From positions 1 to 48,248 of the forward strand of contig VEOW01000157.1 in assembly GCA_012026785.1 (NCBI GenBank): a stretch of DNA of 48,248 nt. Reading direction: 5' to 3'. Positions 26,213 through 35,048 of the stretch are shown here, one piece after another (the first letter of the stretch is position 1; every line of letters begins with the position of its first letter). This DNA is from Chloroflexota bacterium. Lineage in GTDB: Bacteria > Chloroflexota > Limnocylindria > Limnocylindrales > CSP1-4. The notes beneath the pieces are model-generated. The model was not told the DNA's origin. It saw only the letters and a program-made list of their open reading frames with translations, and ran no database searches. The position numbers and the translations under genes were made by a program.

Positions 26213-26488
26213 ATGCGTATCTTCGCCCAGCCCCGGAAGGGCTACTGCGCTTCGTGCGAGGCCTTCATCAGCGGTCGTCCGGTGTACCGGATGGACGAGG
26301 CCTACTGCTGCATCGGCTGTGCCGCTGGCGGACCGTGCATCTGCACCTACGAGGCGGACATGGCCGATGACGGCGTCGACCACCTCGGCCTGCTCTTCTC
26401 GGTGGAGCCCGTCGCCGCCGAGGCCCCGGGCGCCGACGGGTCCCCGACCACGGCAACGCCGCTGGAGCGCTCCCGCTCCCAGGCCTAG
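26213..26488 (+). CDS. Small Cys-rich metal-binding-like protein
   Basis: 91 residues from ATG 26213 with AGAGGAG upstream, 37 bases after gdhA and probably co-transcribed. The region ~11-50 has CASC, then YCCIGCAAGGPCICTY, seven cysteines in CxxC...CCxxC...CxC spacing. This recalls the N-terminal metal-binding domain of heavy-metal P-type ATPases or other small zinc/copper binders. The C-terminal 40 residues are acidic then Ser/Thr/Pro-rich and look disordered. A metal or redox role is inferred; partner unknown. Confidence 0.7.
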   Translation: MRIFAQPRKGYCASCEAFISGRPVYRMDEAYCCIGCAAGGPCICTYEADMADDGVDHLGLLFSVEPVAAEAPGADGSPTTATPLERSRSQA

Positions 26489-26501
26489 GCGGCTGGGCCG
26501 C

Positions 26502-27275
26502 TCAGTGGAGGATCTGCGACAGGAAGCGCTTCGTCCGCTCGTGCTTCGGCGCGTCGAAGATCTGCCACGGCGGCCCCAGCTCCACGATCTGGCCCTGGTC
26601 GAAGAACGCCATCCGGCTGCACACGGCCCGCGCGAACCCCATCTCGTGGGTCACGCACAGCATCGTCATGCCCGACTGGGCCAGCTCGCGCATGACGTCG
26701 AGGACCTCGCTGATCATCTCCGGGTCGAGAGCGGAGGTCGGCTCGTCGAAGAGCATGATCTTCGGCTGCATCGCCAGGGCCCGGGCGAGCGCGACCCGCT
26801 GCTGCTGACCACCCGACAGCTGGGCCGGGTACTTGTGGGCCTGCTCCGGGATGCCAACCCGGGTCAGCAGCTCCATCGCCTCGTGCTCGGCCCGATCCCG
26901 GGCCCAGTGGCGGACCTTGATCGGCGCGAGCGTGACGTTCTGGAGCGCGGTCAGGTGCGGGAAGAGGTTGAACGACTGGAAGACCATGCCGATCTCGCTC
27001 CGGATCGCGGCGATGTTCCGCAGGTCGTCCGACAGCTCGATGCCATCGACGATGATCTGGCCCCGCTGGTGCTCCTCCAGGCGGTTGATCGTTCGAATGA
27101 ACGTCGACTTGCCCGAGCCCGACGGCCCGAAGATGACGACCACCTCGCCGGTTCGGACGGTGAGGTCGATGCCGCGCAGGACATGGTGCTGACCGAACCA
27201 CTTGTGAACGTCCCGGCAGACGATGATCTCGTCGCCGGCCATGGCGGTCCCGGGAGCCGGCTCCTGGTCGCCCAT
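26502..27275 (-). CDS. aapP: Amino-acid ABC transporter, ATP-binding subunit
   Basis: 257 residues from ATG 27275 after GGAAGGAGGTGA. Walker [11 protein letters not shown]-loop [13 protein letters not shown], signature [15 protein letters not shown], Walker [15 protein letters not shown] and the H-loop THEMGFA are all present. It is the GlnQ/AapP type that energises polar amino-acid uptake. It is the last gene of the aapJQMP operon and ends 13 bases from the convergent Cys-rich gene. Confidence 0.94.
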   Translation of the reverse strand: MGDQEPAPGTAMAGDEIIVCRDVHKWFGQHHVLRGIDLTVRTGEVVVIFGPSGSGKSTFIRTINRLEEHQRGQIIVDGIELSDDLRNIAAIRSEIGMVFQSFNLFPHLTALQNVTLAPIKVRHWARDRAEHEAMELLTRVGIPEQAHKYPAQLSGGQQQRVALARALAMQPKIMLFDEPTSALDPEMISEVLDVMRELAQSGMTMLCVTHEMGFARAVCSRMAFFDQGQIVELGPPWQIFDAPKHERTKRFLSQILH

Positions 27276-27301
27276 TTCGTCACCTCCTTCCGCGGTCCGA
27301 G

Positions 27302-28507
27302 TCAACGCTTGCCGACGCCGAGCGCCGCCTCGAGCCGATAGCTTGCCTGAGACAGGGTGTAGGACAGGACGAAGAACACCGCGGCGATGAACAGGTAGAC
27401 CTCCATCTGGGCTCCGAACCACTCGGGCTGGGCCAGCACCGCCCGCCCGATGCCCAGGATCTCGAGCAGTCCGGCCCCGATCGTGACCAGGGTCGTGTCC
27501 TTGAGCAGGCTGATGAACAGCCCGACGTTCGCCGGGATGACCGAGCGGAGGGCCTGCGGCAGGATGATGTGGAGGTTCGTCTGGACGGCGTTGAGCCCGA
27601 TGGCGTGGGCCGCCTCGTACTGGCCGCTCGGGATCGCCTGCAGGCCGCCCCGGACGTTCTCGGCGACGTAGGCCGCCGAGAAGAGCGTGATCCCGGCCGT
27701 CGCCCGGATGACGTGCTCGACGCGGATCTCGCCCGGCAGGAACAGCGGCAGCATGATCGCGGCCATGAACAGGATCGTCACCAGCGGCACGCCCCGGACG
27801 ACCTCGATGAAGGCCGTGCTGAAGACGCGCACCGCGGGCAGGTCGCTGCGCCGGCCGAGCGCCAGGAGGACGCCGATCGGGAACGACAGGATGATCCCGG
27901 CGACCGCGAGCAGGAACGTCAGCAGCAACCCGCCCCAGACGTTCGTCCCGACGACCGGGAGGGGGCCCCCGACCCCGGCCAGCAGGATGAGTGCCAACAC
28001 CAGGTAGACGAGCCAGGCGGCGGCGAGCGCGCGACCGGCGATCGGCAGGCGGCGGGCGGCAGCCCACGCCGCCCACGTCGCCCCGACGTTCAGCAGCAGC
28101 GCGAGCGCCGCCACGAGACCCAGCTCGGACACGGCAGCCAGCCCGGCGAGGAGCACCTGGCTGGCGGCCAGCCAGAAGGCCAGGGTCCGAACGGCGCCAC
28201 CGCGATACACGGCGGCCGCGACGCCGCCGAGGACAGACAGCCCGGTCAGCCCGAGCCAGACGCGCCAGACCTGGTCGGCCGGGTACAGCCCGACGAGGAA
28301 CAGCCGCAGGTTGGCGGTGACGACGCCCCAGCGAGCCTCGCTGATGGCCCATGCACCGATCCGCACCGTCGCCCACAGGAGCAGGGCGCCAAGAGCGACC
28401 GTCACGACCGAGCTCCACCAGCTGTTGAAGAGGTTCTGGCGAAGCCAGGCGCGCCGCCCGAGCGACATGTCGGGTGGCGGCAGCCAGCGCTCGCCCTCGG
28501 CCGTCAC
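27302..28507 (-). CDS. aapM: General L-amino-acid ABC transporter permease AapM
   Basis: 401 residues from GTG 28507, one base after the aapQ stop; ATG 28468 is an alternative start. A long N-terminal region with about five helices precedes the transporter core, as in AapM. The EAA loop [24 protein letters not shown] meets the ATPase, and [21 protein letters not shown] is the usual lead-in. It forms the membrane channel with AapQ. Confidence 0.9.
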   Translation of the reverse strand: MTAEGERWLPPPDMSLGRRAWLRQNLFNSWWSSVVTVALGALLLWATVRIGAWAISEARWGVVTANLRLFLVGLYPADQVWRVWLGLTGLSVLGGVAAAVYRGGAVRTLAFWLAASQVLLAGLAAVSELGLVAALALLLNVGATWAAWAAARRLPIAGRALAAAWLVYLVLALILLAGVGGPLPVVGTNVWGGLLLTFLLAVAGIILSFPIGVLLALGRRSDLPAVRVFSTAFIEVVRGVPLVTILFMAAIMLPLFLPGEIRVEHVIRATAGITLFSAAYVAENVRGGLQAIPSGQYEAAHAIGLNAVQTNLHIILPQALRSVIPANVGLFISLLKDTTLVTIGAGLLEILGIGRAVLAQPEWFGAQMEVYLFIAAVFFVLSYTLSQASYRLEAALGVGKR

Positions 28508-28508
28508 G

Positions 28509-29702
28509 TCAGCGCTCCAGGACCTGGACCCGGCGGTTGTAGAGGTTCATCAGCAGCGACGTCGCGAGGCTGATCGTGAGGTAGGTCGCCATGACCAGGA
28601 CGATCACGGACACGGGCTGGCCGGTCTGGTTGGCCATCGTCCGGCTCACGGCGAAGAGGTCAGGAAAGCCGATCGCGATCGCCAGGCTGGAGTTCTTGGC
28701 GAGATTGAGGTACTGGCTCGTCAGCGGCGGCACGATCACCCGCAGCGCCTGCGGAAACACGACCAGGCGAAGCGTCTGGCGTTCCGTCAGCCCGAGCGCC
28801 TGGGCGGCCTCGACCTGGCCTCGCCGAACGGCCTGGATGCCGCCGCGCACGACCTCGCCGATGAACGCCGCGGTGTAGATGACGAGCCCGGCCAGCAGGG
28901 CCGTGAACTCCGGCGAGAAGCTGGTGCCGCCCCGGAAGTTGAACCGCTCGAGCACGGGCGGATCGAAGCTGATCGGGGCTCCCAGGACGATCCAGCCGGC
29001 GAGCGGGATCACGATCAGGCCGGCGAGCCCGACGAGGCCGAGACGCCGAGGATCGAGTCCCGCGTCCTCGCGGCGCACGGCAATCCGCCGGAGGACGAAC
29101 GCCAGGGCGACCGCCCCGACGACCAGGCCGAGCCACGGGCCAAGCGTGGCCTCGGCCTCGGGGCTGGGGATGAACAGGCCGCGCTGGTTGAGGTAGATCG
29201 AGCCCGGCAGGCTGATCGAGCCGGCCACGGGCGGCAGCTGCCGGAGCACGGCGTAGAGCAGCACCAGCTGCACGAGCAGCGGGGTGTTGCGCATGACTTC
29301 GACGAACCCGGCCGACAGCCGGCTGACCAGCCAGTTGCGCGACAGCCGGGCGATCCCGACGAGCACCCCGAGGATCGTCGCGAGAACGATGCCAACGATG
29401 CTCACGACGATCGTGTTCGCCAGGCCGGCGATGAAGGCTTGTCCGTAGCTGTCGACAGCCCTGAACGGGATCGGGCTCTCGGCGATCTCGAAGCCGGCGG
29501 TCGTTCGCAGGAAGTTGAGGCTGAACGTCAGGTTCGTCCGGGCCATCGCCGAGGTGAGGTTATTCCACAGCCACAGCGCGGCGACCAGCACGGCGAGGAC
29601 GAACACGCCCTGCGCCGCGACCCGCCGGACGCGGACGTTGCGCCACGGCGGCACCGACGTCCGGAGGGGCGCGTCGGACGGCGCGCCCGGTGCCGACGTC
29701 AC
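28509..29702 (-). CDS. aapQ: General L-amino-acid ABC transporter permease AapQ
   Basis: 397 residues from GTG 29702. Typical AapQ layout: first helix (AQGVFVLAVLVAALWLWNNL), the segment YGQAFIAGLANTIVVSIVGIV, VEVMRNTPLLVQLVLLYAVL, and a large insertion. The EAA loop LGLTERQTLRLVVFPQALRVIVPPL with NLAKNSSLAIAIGFPDL closes the protein. It pairs with AapM. The operon order J-Q-M-P is as in rhizobial aap operons. Confidence 0.92.
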   Translation of the reverse strand: MTSAPGAPSDAPLRTSVPPWRNVRVRRVAAQGVFVLAVLVAALWLWNNLTSAMARTNLTFSLNFLRTTAGFEIAESPIPFRAVDSYGQAFIAGLANTIVVSIVGIVLATILGVLVGIARLSRNWLVSRLSAGFVEVMRNTPLLVQLVLLYAVLRQLPPVAGSISLPGSIYLNQRGLFIPSPEAEATLGPWLGLVVGAVALAFVLRRIAVRREDAGLDPRRLGLVGLAGLIVIPLAGWIVLGAPISFDPPVLERFNFRGGTSFSPEFTALLAGLVIYTAAFIGEVVRGGIQAVRRGQVEAAQALGLTERQTLRLVVFPQALRVIVPPLTSQYLNLAKNSSLAIAIGFPDLFAVSRTMANQTGQPVSVIVLVMATYLTISLATSLLMNLYNRRVQVLER

Positions 29703-29772
29703 CGGCGGCGGTCGCGGTGGGAGGCGGCGAGCGCCGGGCGGACCTCAGGCCCGCCCGGCGTCCCGACCTCGA

Positions 29773-30840
29773 TCAGCGGTACGGCGGCGCGTAGAGCAGG
29801 CCGCCGTCCGTCCACTGGCGGTTGGGTCCCCGATCCAGGTTGAACGGGGTGTTCGGGCCGAGGTTGCGGTCGTAGATCTCGGCGTAGTTGCCGACCGCGC
29901 TGATGACGTCGACGACCCAGTCGTTCTCGAGGCCGAGGAGGGCACCCAGCTCACCCTCGGCGCCGAGGAGCCGGCGGACGACGGGATCCTCGTTCGTGTC
30001 GCGCATCTGCGTGACGTTCTGCGAGGTGACCCCCTTCTCCTCCGCCTCGAAGGTCGCGAAGACGACCCACTTCACGACCCCGAACCAGCCGTCGTCGCCC
30101 AGCGGGGCAACCGGGCCGAGCGGCTCCTTCGACATGACGACGTCGAGCAGGAGGTGCTCGTTGGGGTTGGTGAACGTCGTCCGTCGGGCGACGAGCTGCG
30201 ATCGGTCGCTGGTGACGGCGTCGCAGCGACCCTGCGAGTAGGCGTCGTAGGTGGCGTCGATGTCGCCGAACACCTGCGGCTCGAAGTTCACGCCGAGGGC
30301 CCGCATCTGGTCGGTCAGGTTGAGCTCGGTCGTCGTCCCGGACTGGACGCAGATCGTGGCTCCCGCCAGGTCTTCGAGCGACGTGGCACCACTTGCCGCG
30401 GTGACCATCATGCCCTGCCCGTCGTAGAAGGTCGTCGGGCCGAAGTTCCCCCACTGGCCATCACGGCTGACGGTCCAGGTCGTGTTGCGGATCAGCACGT
30501 CGATCTCGCGAGCCTGGAGCGCCGGGCCGCGATCATCGGCCGACAGCGCCCGGTACTCGACGGCATCCGCATCGCCGAACACGGCCGCCGCAATGGCCCG
30601 GCAGAAGTCGACGTCGAACCCGCTCCAGGCGCCGGTTCCCTGCTCCAGGAAGCTGAACCCGGGCAGGCCGCCGTTGACGCCACAGACCAGGTTGCCCCTG
30701 TCCTGGATCGTCGACAGCAGTCCATCGGTCGGTCCCGTCGTCGTCTGGGTGGCCGTCGGTGATGGATCGGTCGTCTCGCAGGCGACGGCGAGGATCGCCA
30801 CTGCCACGAGCATGGGAATCAGCCGCGCGGGTCTGGTCAT
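29773..30840 (-). CDS. aapJ: Amino-acid ABC transporter substrate-binding lipoprotein
   Basis: 355 residues from ATG 30840. The signal sequence ends in the lipobox LAVAC at ~20, so it is likely lipid-anchored on the outer face of the membrane. A Thr-rich linker is followed by the solute-binding domain: GNLVCGVNGGLPGFSF, WSGFDVDFCRAIAAAVFGD, DVLIRNTTWTVSRDGQWG, GATICVQSGTTTELNL and SQGRCDAVTSDRSQL, all characteristic of AapJ. It heads the operon, which has a TACTAT -10-like box 45 bases upstream. Confidence 0.93.
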   Translation of the reverse strand: MTRPARLIPMLVAVAILAVACETTDPSPTATQTTTGPTDGLLSTIQDRGNLVCGVNGGLPGFSFLEQGTGAWSGFDVDFCRAIAAAVFGDADAVEYRALSADDRGPALQAREIDVLIRNTTWTVSRDGQWGNFGPTTFYDGQGMMVTAASGATSLEDLAGATICVQSGTTTELNLTDQMRALGVNFEPQVFGDIDATYDAYSQGRCDAVTSDRSQLVARRTTFTNPNEHLLLDVVMSKEPLGPVAPLGDDGWFGVVKWVVFATFEAEEKGVTSQNVTQMRDTNEDPVVRRLLGAEGELGALLGLENDWVVDVISAVGNYAEIYDRNLGPNTPFNLDRGPNRQWTDGGLLYAPPYR

Positions 30841-30885
30841 GGGGATCTCCCTCCACTTGGCCCCTTGGGGGCGGCTAGGCCAGCC

Positions 30886-30891
30886 ATAGTA
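30886..30891 (-). promoter_or_regulatory. Candidate -10 box TACTAT of the aap operon
   Basis: On the minus strand TACTAT lies 45 bases before the aapJ ATG. No convincing -35 is seen at 16-18 bases. A near-palindromic GGCCCCTTGGGGGC lies between it and the gene. Confidence 0.4.
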
Positions 30892-30999
30892 CCGGGCGGC
30901 TCAAGCTCTCCGAGCGCCCCAAATGCGCGCTCTTTCCTCTCCGCGCGCGGCCCCGGCTGCAAGCGAGGCCGCCCGCGCATCCCTCCTCCCGTATGAGCG

Positions 31000-31088
31000 T
31001 CGCGGGAATATTCATGTTCGATTCGGTGGGGGTGCTTGGGGTCCGACCGTGTCAACCTCGCGAAGATCAGGAATGAATATTCCTGCGA
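31000..31088. promoter_or_regulatory. Pair of GAATATTC palindromes in inverted arrangement upstream of aap
   Basis: TCGCGGGAATATTCAT (31000-31015) and ATGAATATTCCTGCGA (31073-31088) are inverted copies with one mismatch, 57 bases apart. Each is centred on the palindrome GAATATTC, exceptional in a 70% G+C region. The gap 30841-31114 holds no gene. The pair lies between the aapJ promoter and the stop of the GNAT gene, so it could be paired operators, a looping site or a long hairpin. A half-similar GAATATT occurs upstream of gdhA at 24787. Confidence 0.55.
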
Positions 31089-31114
31089 CAGGCATAGCGG
31101 AGCGGGGATGCTGG

Positions 31115-31684
31115 TCAGCCGGGAGGCCAGGTCGCCTCGAAGACGTACTCGAGCCCATCGATCGGGTCGAGCTGCTCGCCCACCCGTCGAAAGCCGAGCT
31201 GCCGAATGAGACCAAGGGACGGCTCGTTGTCCGGCGCAACGGAGGCCAGGAAGCGCCCGACACCGTACCGCTTCGATGCCCAGTCGAGCATCGCCCGAAC
31301 CGCCTCGATGGCGTAGCCGCGGCGGCGGAACTCGGGGTCGACGCTGTAGCCGATCTCGAGGCGGCCGGCCTCGTCTGGCGGCCCGTGGAAGCCGACCGAG
31401 CCGATGACGCGGCGCTGCCCGGGTTTCTCCTCCAGCACCATGGCGCGGCCGAGCCAGCCACGAATCGACGGATCGACCGCGAGCTGGGCGAGCCGGTACT
31501 GCAGGAAATCGTCCAGCTGGGCAGGCAGCCAGGCCGGCACGGCGGCCCCGATCTCGCGAGCCGCCGCCTCCAGGTCGCCGCTCGCGAGCGCCTCCATGAT
31601 CGGGACGGTCATCGAGACGAGCTCCAGCCGAGCCGTGCGAACGGGCTCGACCACGGGCCCCTCGCCTGCCGGCTCGGCCGCCAC
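31115..31684 (-). CDS. GNAT-family N-acetyltransferase (RimJ/RimL-like)
   Basis: 189 residues from GTG 31684, five bases after the cbs stop. The acetyl-CoA fold is visible: RLELVSMTVPIMEAL at the start, IGSVGFHGPPDEAGRLEIGYSVDPEFRRRGYAIEAVRAML with the RRRGYA pyrophosphate loop, and NEPSLGLIRQLGFRRVGE. The type resembles RimJ/RimL and antibiotic or N-terminal acetylases; the substrate is unknown. It is last in an operon with lgt, plsC and cbs. Confidence 0.88.
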   Translation of the reverse strand: MAAEPAGEGPVVEPVRTARLELVSMTVPIMEALASGDLEAAAREIGAAVPAWLPAQLDDFLQYRLAQLAVDPSIRGWLGRAMVLEEKPGQRRVIGSVGFHGPPDEAGRLEIGYSVDPEFRRRGYAIEAVRAMLDWASKRYGVGRFLASVAPDNEPSLGLIRQLGFRRVGEQLDPIDGLEYVFEATWPPG

Positions 31685-31689
31685 CTCGG

Positions 31690-33117
31690 TCAGTCGCCGC
31701 GGGTCGCGCGGTGGGCGAGGAACTCGAGCAGGTCGAGGCGGGTCACGACGCCCGCCGGTCGGCCGCCTCGAACGACGACGACGCCGGGCGCCCCCTTCGA
31801 CAGCAGCCCGAAGGCCTCGTCGAGCGTCGCCTCGAGGTCGATCGTCGGCAGCGGCGGATCCATGACCTCGCCGACGGTCCGTTCGACGACGGATGGGTCG
31901 CGGTAAGCCCGGTCGAGCAGCCCCTTCTCACTGACCGAGCCGACGATTCCCTCGACCGCGTCGCCCTCGGGCTGCTCCGAGACCGGCAGCTGGCTGCTGC
32001 CGTACAGCTGCAGCAGGTCGATCGCCGCGCCCACGCGGTCGGTCGTCCGGGTCAACACGACGTCGGGCATCTCGGCTCCCTCGTGCCAGGCCCGCAGGAC
32101 CTCACCGACGCGAACCACCGCGCCGGTCGTCGGCAGCAGCCCGTTGGCCCGCATCCACTCGTCGTTGTAGAGCTTGGAGAGGTAGTTCCGGCCGCCGTCG
32201 GGCAGGATCACGACGATGACCGCCTCGGCCGCCTCGCCGGGCGTCTCGCGGACGATCCGGGCGGCCTCGTCGAGCGCGGCAACCATCGCCGTGCCCGAGG
32301 ACTCGCCGGCCAGGATGCCCTCCTCACGGGTGATGCGGCGGGCCATCGCGAACGCGTCGCGATCCGAGACGCGAACCCAGCGGTCGACGACGGCGGGATC
32401 GTAGGTCCCGGGAAAGAAGTCCTCGCCGACGCCCTCGGTCAGGTACGGCCGGGCGGTGTCGCCTGACAGCACCGAGCCCTCCGGGTCGGCACCGACGACG
32501 ACAAGGTCGGGATTCTTCGAACGGAGGTAGCAGGCCGCCCCGGTGATCGTGCCGCCGGTCCCGACGCTGGCCACGAAGTGGCTGATCCGGCCCTCGGTCT
32601 GGTCCCAGATCTCCGGACCGGTCGTCCGCTCGTGGGCGCGGGGATTCTCCTGGTTCCAGTACTGATCCGGCTTGAAGGCGCCGGGGATGTCGCGGGCCAG
32701 GCGGGCCGCGACGGAGTAGTAGCTCTCCGGCGACTCGGGCTCCACGGCGGTCGGGCAGATGACGACCTCCGCGCCGTAGGCCCGCAGCAGCGCTCGCTTC
32801 TCGTCCGACTGCTTGTCGGGCATGACGAAGATGCAGCGGTAGCCCTTCAGCGCCGCGGCGATCGCGAGGCCGTGGCCGGTGTTGCCCGACGTCGGCTCGA
32901 CGATCGTCCCGCCGGGCTTCAGCAGTCCATCTCGCTCGGCCGCCTCGATCATCGGCAGGGCGATCCGATCCTTGACCGAGCCGCCGGGGTTGAGGGCCTC
33001 GATCTTGGCGAGGAGCAGCGGTTGCCGGTCGGCCGGGCCGAGGCTCCGGGTCAACCGACCGATTCGGACCAGCGGCGTGCCGCCGACGAGCTCGAGGATC
33101 GAATCGGCGTACTCCAC
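31690..33117 (-). CDS. cbs: Cystathionine beta-synthase with C-terminal CBS domain pair
   Basis: 475 residues from GTG 33117. It joins serine and homocysteine to cystathionine with PLP. The PLP Lys is at ~49 in NPGGSVKDRIALPMIEAAE, the substrate loop is EPTSGNTGHGLAIAAALKGY and the phosphate loop is VGTGGTITG. Residues ~345-475 hold two CBS domains (VLTRTTDRVGAAIDLL and VMDPPLPTIDLEATLDEAF), the likely site of ligand control. The domain order distinguishes it from plain cysteine synthase. With the gamma-synthase/lyase at 20559-21779 it provides transsulfuration, though not in the same operon. It starts 13 bases after plsC. Confidence 0.92.
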   Translation of the reverse strand: MEYADSILELVGGTPLVRIGRLTRSLGPADRQPLLLAKIEALNPGGSVKDRIALPMIEAAERDGLLKPGGTIVEPTSGNTGHGLAIAAALKGYRCIFVMPDKQSDEKRALLRAYGAEVVICPTAVEPESPESYYSVAARLARDIPGAFKPDQYWNQENPRAHERTTGPEIWDQTEGRISHFVASVGTGGTITGAACYLRSKNPDLVVVGADPEGSVLSGDTARPYLTEGVGEDFFPGTYDPAVVDRWVRVSDRDAFAMARRITREEGILAGESSGTAMVAALDEAARIVRETPGEAAEAVIVVILPDGGRNYLSKLYNDEWMRANGLLPTTGAVVRVGEVLRAWHEGAEMPDVVLTRTTDRVGAAIDLLQLYGSSQLPVSEQPEGDAVEGIVGSVSEKGLLDRAYRDPSVVERTVGEVMDPPLPTIDLEATLDEAFGLLSKGAPGVVVVRGGRPAGVVTRLDLLEFLAHRATRGD

Positions 33118-33130
33118 TCGCGGCGAGCTC

Positions 33131-34048
33131 TCAGTGCTCCAGGGGGCCAGGTCCGAGGAGCAGCCAGGTCATCCGCTTCCGGAACCGCCGGGGATGGTCG
33201 GGCGGGTCGACGGTCTTCGCGAAGAGCTCCTCGACGACCGGGCCAAGCATCCGTTCGAGGCCTTCGGTCGCCAGCTTCGCGAGCGCCAGCTCGGCTCGGC
33301 TGTTCGGCTCGGGCATCTCGCCGGGCCAGGCCTCGCCGACGAGCTCGGGGATCGTGACCATCGGCAGGACGCGCGTTGCGAGGCGCTTGCCGAGGTACAG
33401 CTCCTCCGTGCCGGCCATGGCGATCGGCAGGATCGATACACCGGTGCGCATGGCGATGAGGGCCGCGCCCGGGCGGAACGGACCGATCCGGCCGGTCGGG
33501 CCGTTGACCGTGCCCTCGGGCATCTGGACGAAGACCGCGCCGTTGTCCAGCACCGCCTGGGCGGACCGGACGTGCTGTTCGATGCCCACGCCACCGCGCC
33601 ACACCGGCAGCATCCCGCCGAGGCGGTGAATCAGGGCCTCCTTCCACCTCGAGGTGAACGCCGACGGCCCGCTGCCGAGGAACCAGGTCCGCGGCTCCAG
33701 CGGCAGGGCGTGGAAGATCAGGATCGGATCCATCCAGCCACGGTGGGCGGCCGACACGAGGATGTAGCCACCGCCGTTGGGGATGTGCTCCTGGCCGGAT
33801 GTCTCGACCTTGATTCGGAAGAGGCCGAAGACCAGCAGCCGCCAGAACACGGTGGCCGCGCGGTAGAGCAGCGAGGCCTTGGCCTCCGGTCGGCGGCCAA
33901 GCCAGTCCAGGCCCTCGCGCGCCCCGCCACGCGCGGCCGCCAGCTCCTGGGGTCGCACCCGAGCGCGCGGACGGCGGCGAGTGGCGGACTGCACGCTCGC
34001 CGACCGTGCCGGCGACTGACTCGCCGTGGCCTCCGAATCGGCGCTCAC
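33131..34048 (-). CDS. 1-acyl-sn-glycerol-3-phosphate acyltransferase (PlsC family)
   Basis: 305 residues from GTG 34048, overlapping the lgt stop by four bases (GTGA). After a basic, probably disordered N-terminus (~1-55), the acyltransferase domain has the HX4D motif at His102-Asp107 (SAAHRGWMDPIL), the glycerophosphate-binding FVQMPEGTVNG and the later PFRPGAALIAM. It should acylate lysophosphatidic acid at the membrane. Coupling to lgt fits a phospholipid/lipoprotein membrane-biogenesis unit. Confidence 0.9.
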   Translation of the reverse strand: MSADSEATASQSPARSASVQSATRRRPRARVRPQELAAARGGAREGLDWLGRRPEAKASLLYRAATVFWRLLVFGLFRIKVETSGQEHIPNGGGYILVSAAHRGWMDPILIFHALPLEPRTWFLGSGPSAFTSRWKEALIHRLGGMLPVWRGGVGIEQHVRSAQAVLDNGAVFVQMPEGTVNGPTGRIGPFRPGAALIAMRTGVSILPIAMAGTEELYLGKRLATRVLPMVTIPELVGEAWPGEMPEPNSRAELALAKLATEGLERMLGPVVEELFAKTVDPPDHPRRFRKRMTWLLLGPGPLEH

Positions 34049-34971
34049 GTCAGCGGCTCCGGCTCCTCCTGCGCGGCATCCTGGCCCTCCTCCGGCGTCC
34101 AGTCCTCGTCCTCGTCGTACCAATCCTCCTCGTCCTCGTCGTCCTCCTGTCGGACGATCGTCACCGGCGCACTCGTGCGATGGAGGTACCACAGCAGGGC
34201 CACCCCGACGACCACGAACGCGAGCCCGAACAGCTGGGCCGTCGGGATCCCGCCCAGACGCCAGACCATGCTGTCGATCCGGAGGAACTCGGTCACGAAC
34301 CGGACCGCGCCCATCCAGATCAGCGCGATCGGGAAGAGCATGCCGGCCTTGAGCCAGCGGGGCGGGTTGCGCGACAGCCACAGGACGACGAGCAGCCCGA
34401 CGGTCGCCGACAGCGATTCGTAGAGGAACAGCGGGTGGAAGTGGGTCGTCGCGACCGGGAAGGCGTCGCACGGGTACTCGGGCAGGCGGTGGGCACAGTC
34501 GATGGCCAGGCCCCATGGCAGGTCGGTCGGCCGGCCGTACAGCTCCTGGTTGAAGAAGTTGCCCCAGCGCGCGATCGCCTGGAAGGTGAACAGGGCCGGC
34601 GTGACGATGTCGCCCCAGACCCAGATGGAGATGCGGTAGCGGCGGGCCAGGAGCAGGAACGCGATCGTGCCGGTGATGAACCCCCCGAAGACGCCGAGGC
34701 CCGTGTACGGCGGCAGGATGATCTTGAGCGGGTCGTCGGCGTAGAGGTGCCACTGGTCGATGACGTGGTACAGCCGGCCGCCGATCAGCGCCGCGATGGC
34801 GACGACGACCAGCCCGTTGCCGATGAGGTTCGCGTCCTGGCCGAACAGCTTGGCCTGGCGGACCATGAGGAGGTAGCCGACGGCCAGTCCCGTCGCGTAG
34901 GCGATGCCGTACCAGTAGACGGGGATGGGGCCGAGCTGAATCGCGATGGCGTTCGGCGTCCAGTCAATCAC
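34045..34971 (-). CDS. lgt: Prolipoprotein diacylglyceryl transferase
   Basis: 308 residues from GTG 34971, seven bases after a TACACT box. It moves diacylglycerol from phosphatidylglycerol to the lipobox Cys of lipoproteins in the membrane. Lgt landmarks are complete: GPIPVYWYGIAYATGLAVGY, GGRLYHVIDQW, TGLGVFGGFITG, the signature ARWGNFFNQELYGRPTDLPWG and HPLFLYESLSA. The C-terminal 40 residues are an acidic Asp/Glu/Tyr-rich tail (DDEDEEDWYDEDEDW), unusual for Lgt. Clients in this window include AapJ and the 4496-5200 lipoprotein. Confidence 0.95.
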   Translation of the reverse strand: MIDWTPNAIAIQLGPIPVYWYGIAYATGLAVGYLLMVRQAKLFGQDANLIGNGLVVVAIAALIGGRLYHVIDQWHLYADDPLKIILPPYTGLGVFGGFITGTIAFLLLARRYRISIWVWGDIVTPALFTFQAIARWGNFFNQELYGRPTDLPWGLAIDCAHRLPEYPCDAFPVATTHFHPLFLYESLSATVGLLVVLWLSRNPPRWLKAGMLFPIALIWMGAVRFVTEFLRIDSMVWRLGGIPTAQLFGLAFVVVGVALLWYLHRTSAPVTIVRQEDDEDEEDWYDEDEDWTPEEGQDAAQEEPEPLT

Positions 34972-34978
34972 TCGGCGG

Positions 34979-34984
34979 AGTGTA
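34979..34984 (-). promoter_or_regulatory. -10 box TACACT of lgt (leaderless)
   Basis: TACACT on the minus strand is followed by CCGCCGA and the GTG start. The divergent promoter TAGACT starts only 13 bases away at 34997, so the two transcription starts diverge from a region of about 40 bases. Confidence 0.55.
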
Positions 34985-34996
34985 CGCGGCGGCCGG

Positions 34997-35002
34997 TAGA
35001 CT
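34997..35002 (+). promoter_or_regulatory. -10 box TAGACT, start of a transcript beginning at GTG 35010
   Basis: TAGACT fits TAnnnT and lies seven bases before GTG 35010, the same geometry as the leaderless promoters elsewhere in the window. That GTG opens a 12-codon frame rather than the gene at 35048. Confidence 0.45.
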
Positions 35003-35009
35003 GGCGGCC

Positions 35010-35048
35010 GTGCTGACCTCTGTGCGGCCGGCGCGGTCCCCCGCCTGA
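35010..35048 (+). CDS. Candidate 12-codon leaderless upstream ORF
   Basis: GTG 35010 begins VLTSVRPARSPA and stops at TGA 35046-35048, which overlaps the ATG of the next gene (TGATG). The placement after a -10 box and the stop-start overlap suggest a leader peptide that feeds ribosomes to the small membrane gene, since no Shine-Dalgarno precedes ATG 35048. Arg, Pro and Ser codons are prominent, but no classical attenuator is visible. Confidence 0.4.
   Translation: MLTSVRPARSPA

Noticed and set aside
26502-28418. Single 638-residue frame that would fuse a novel domain to AapP
   Set aside because: The upstream half is an Arg/Pro-rich shadow of aapM; aapP has its own ATG with a strong ribosome-binding site at 27275.
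30887-31110. A small gene between aapJ and the GNAT gene
   Set aside because: No frame has coding-like base usage or a ribosome-binding site; only the promoter and the GAATATTC repeats are supported.
33131-34753. 540-residue frame joining lgt region and plsC
   Set aside because: The N-terminal part is an out-of-frame shadow of lgt; plsC starts at GTG 34048 with a 4-base overlap.
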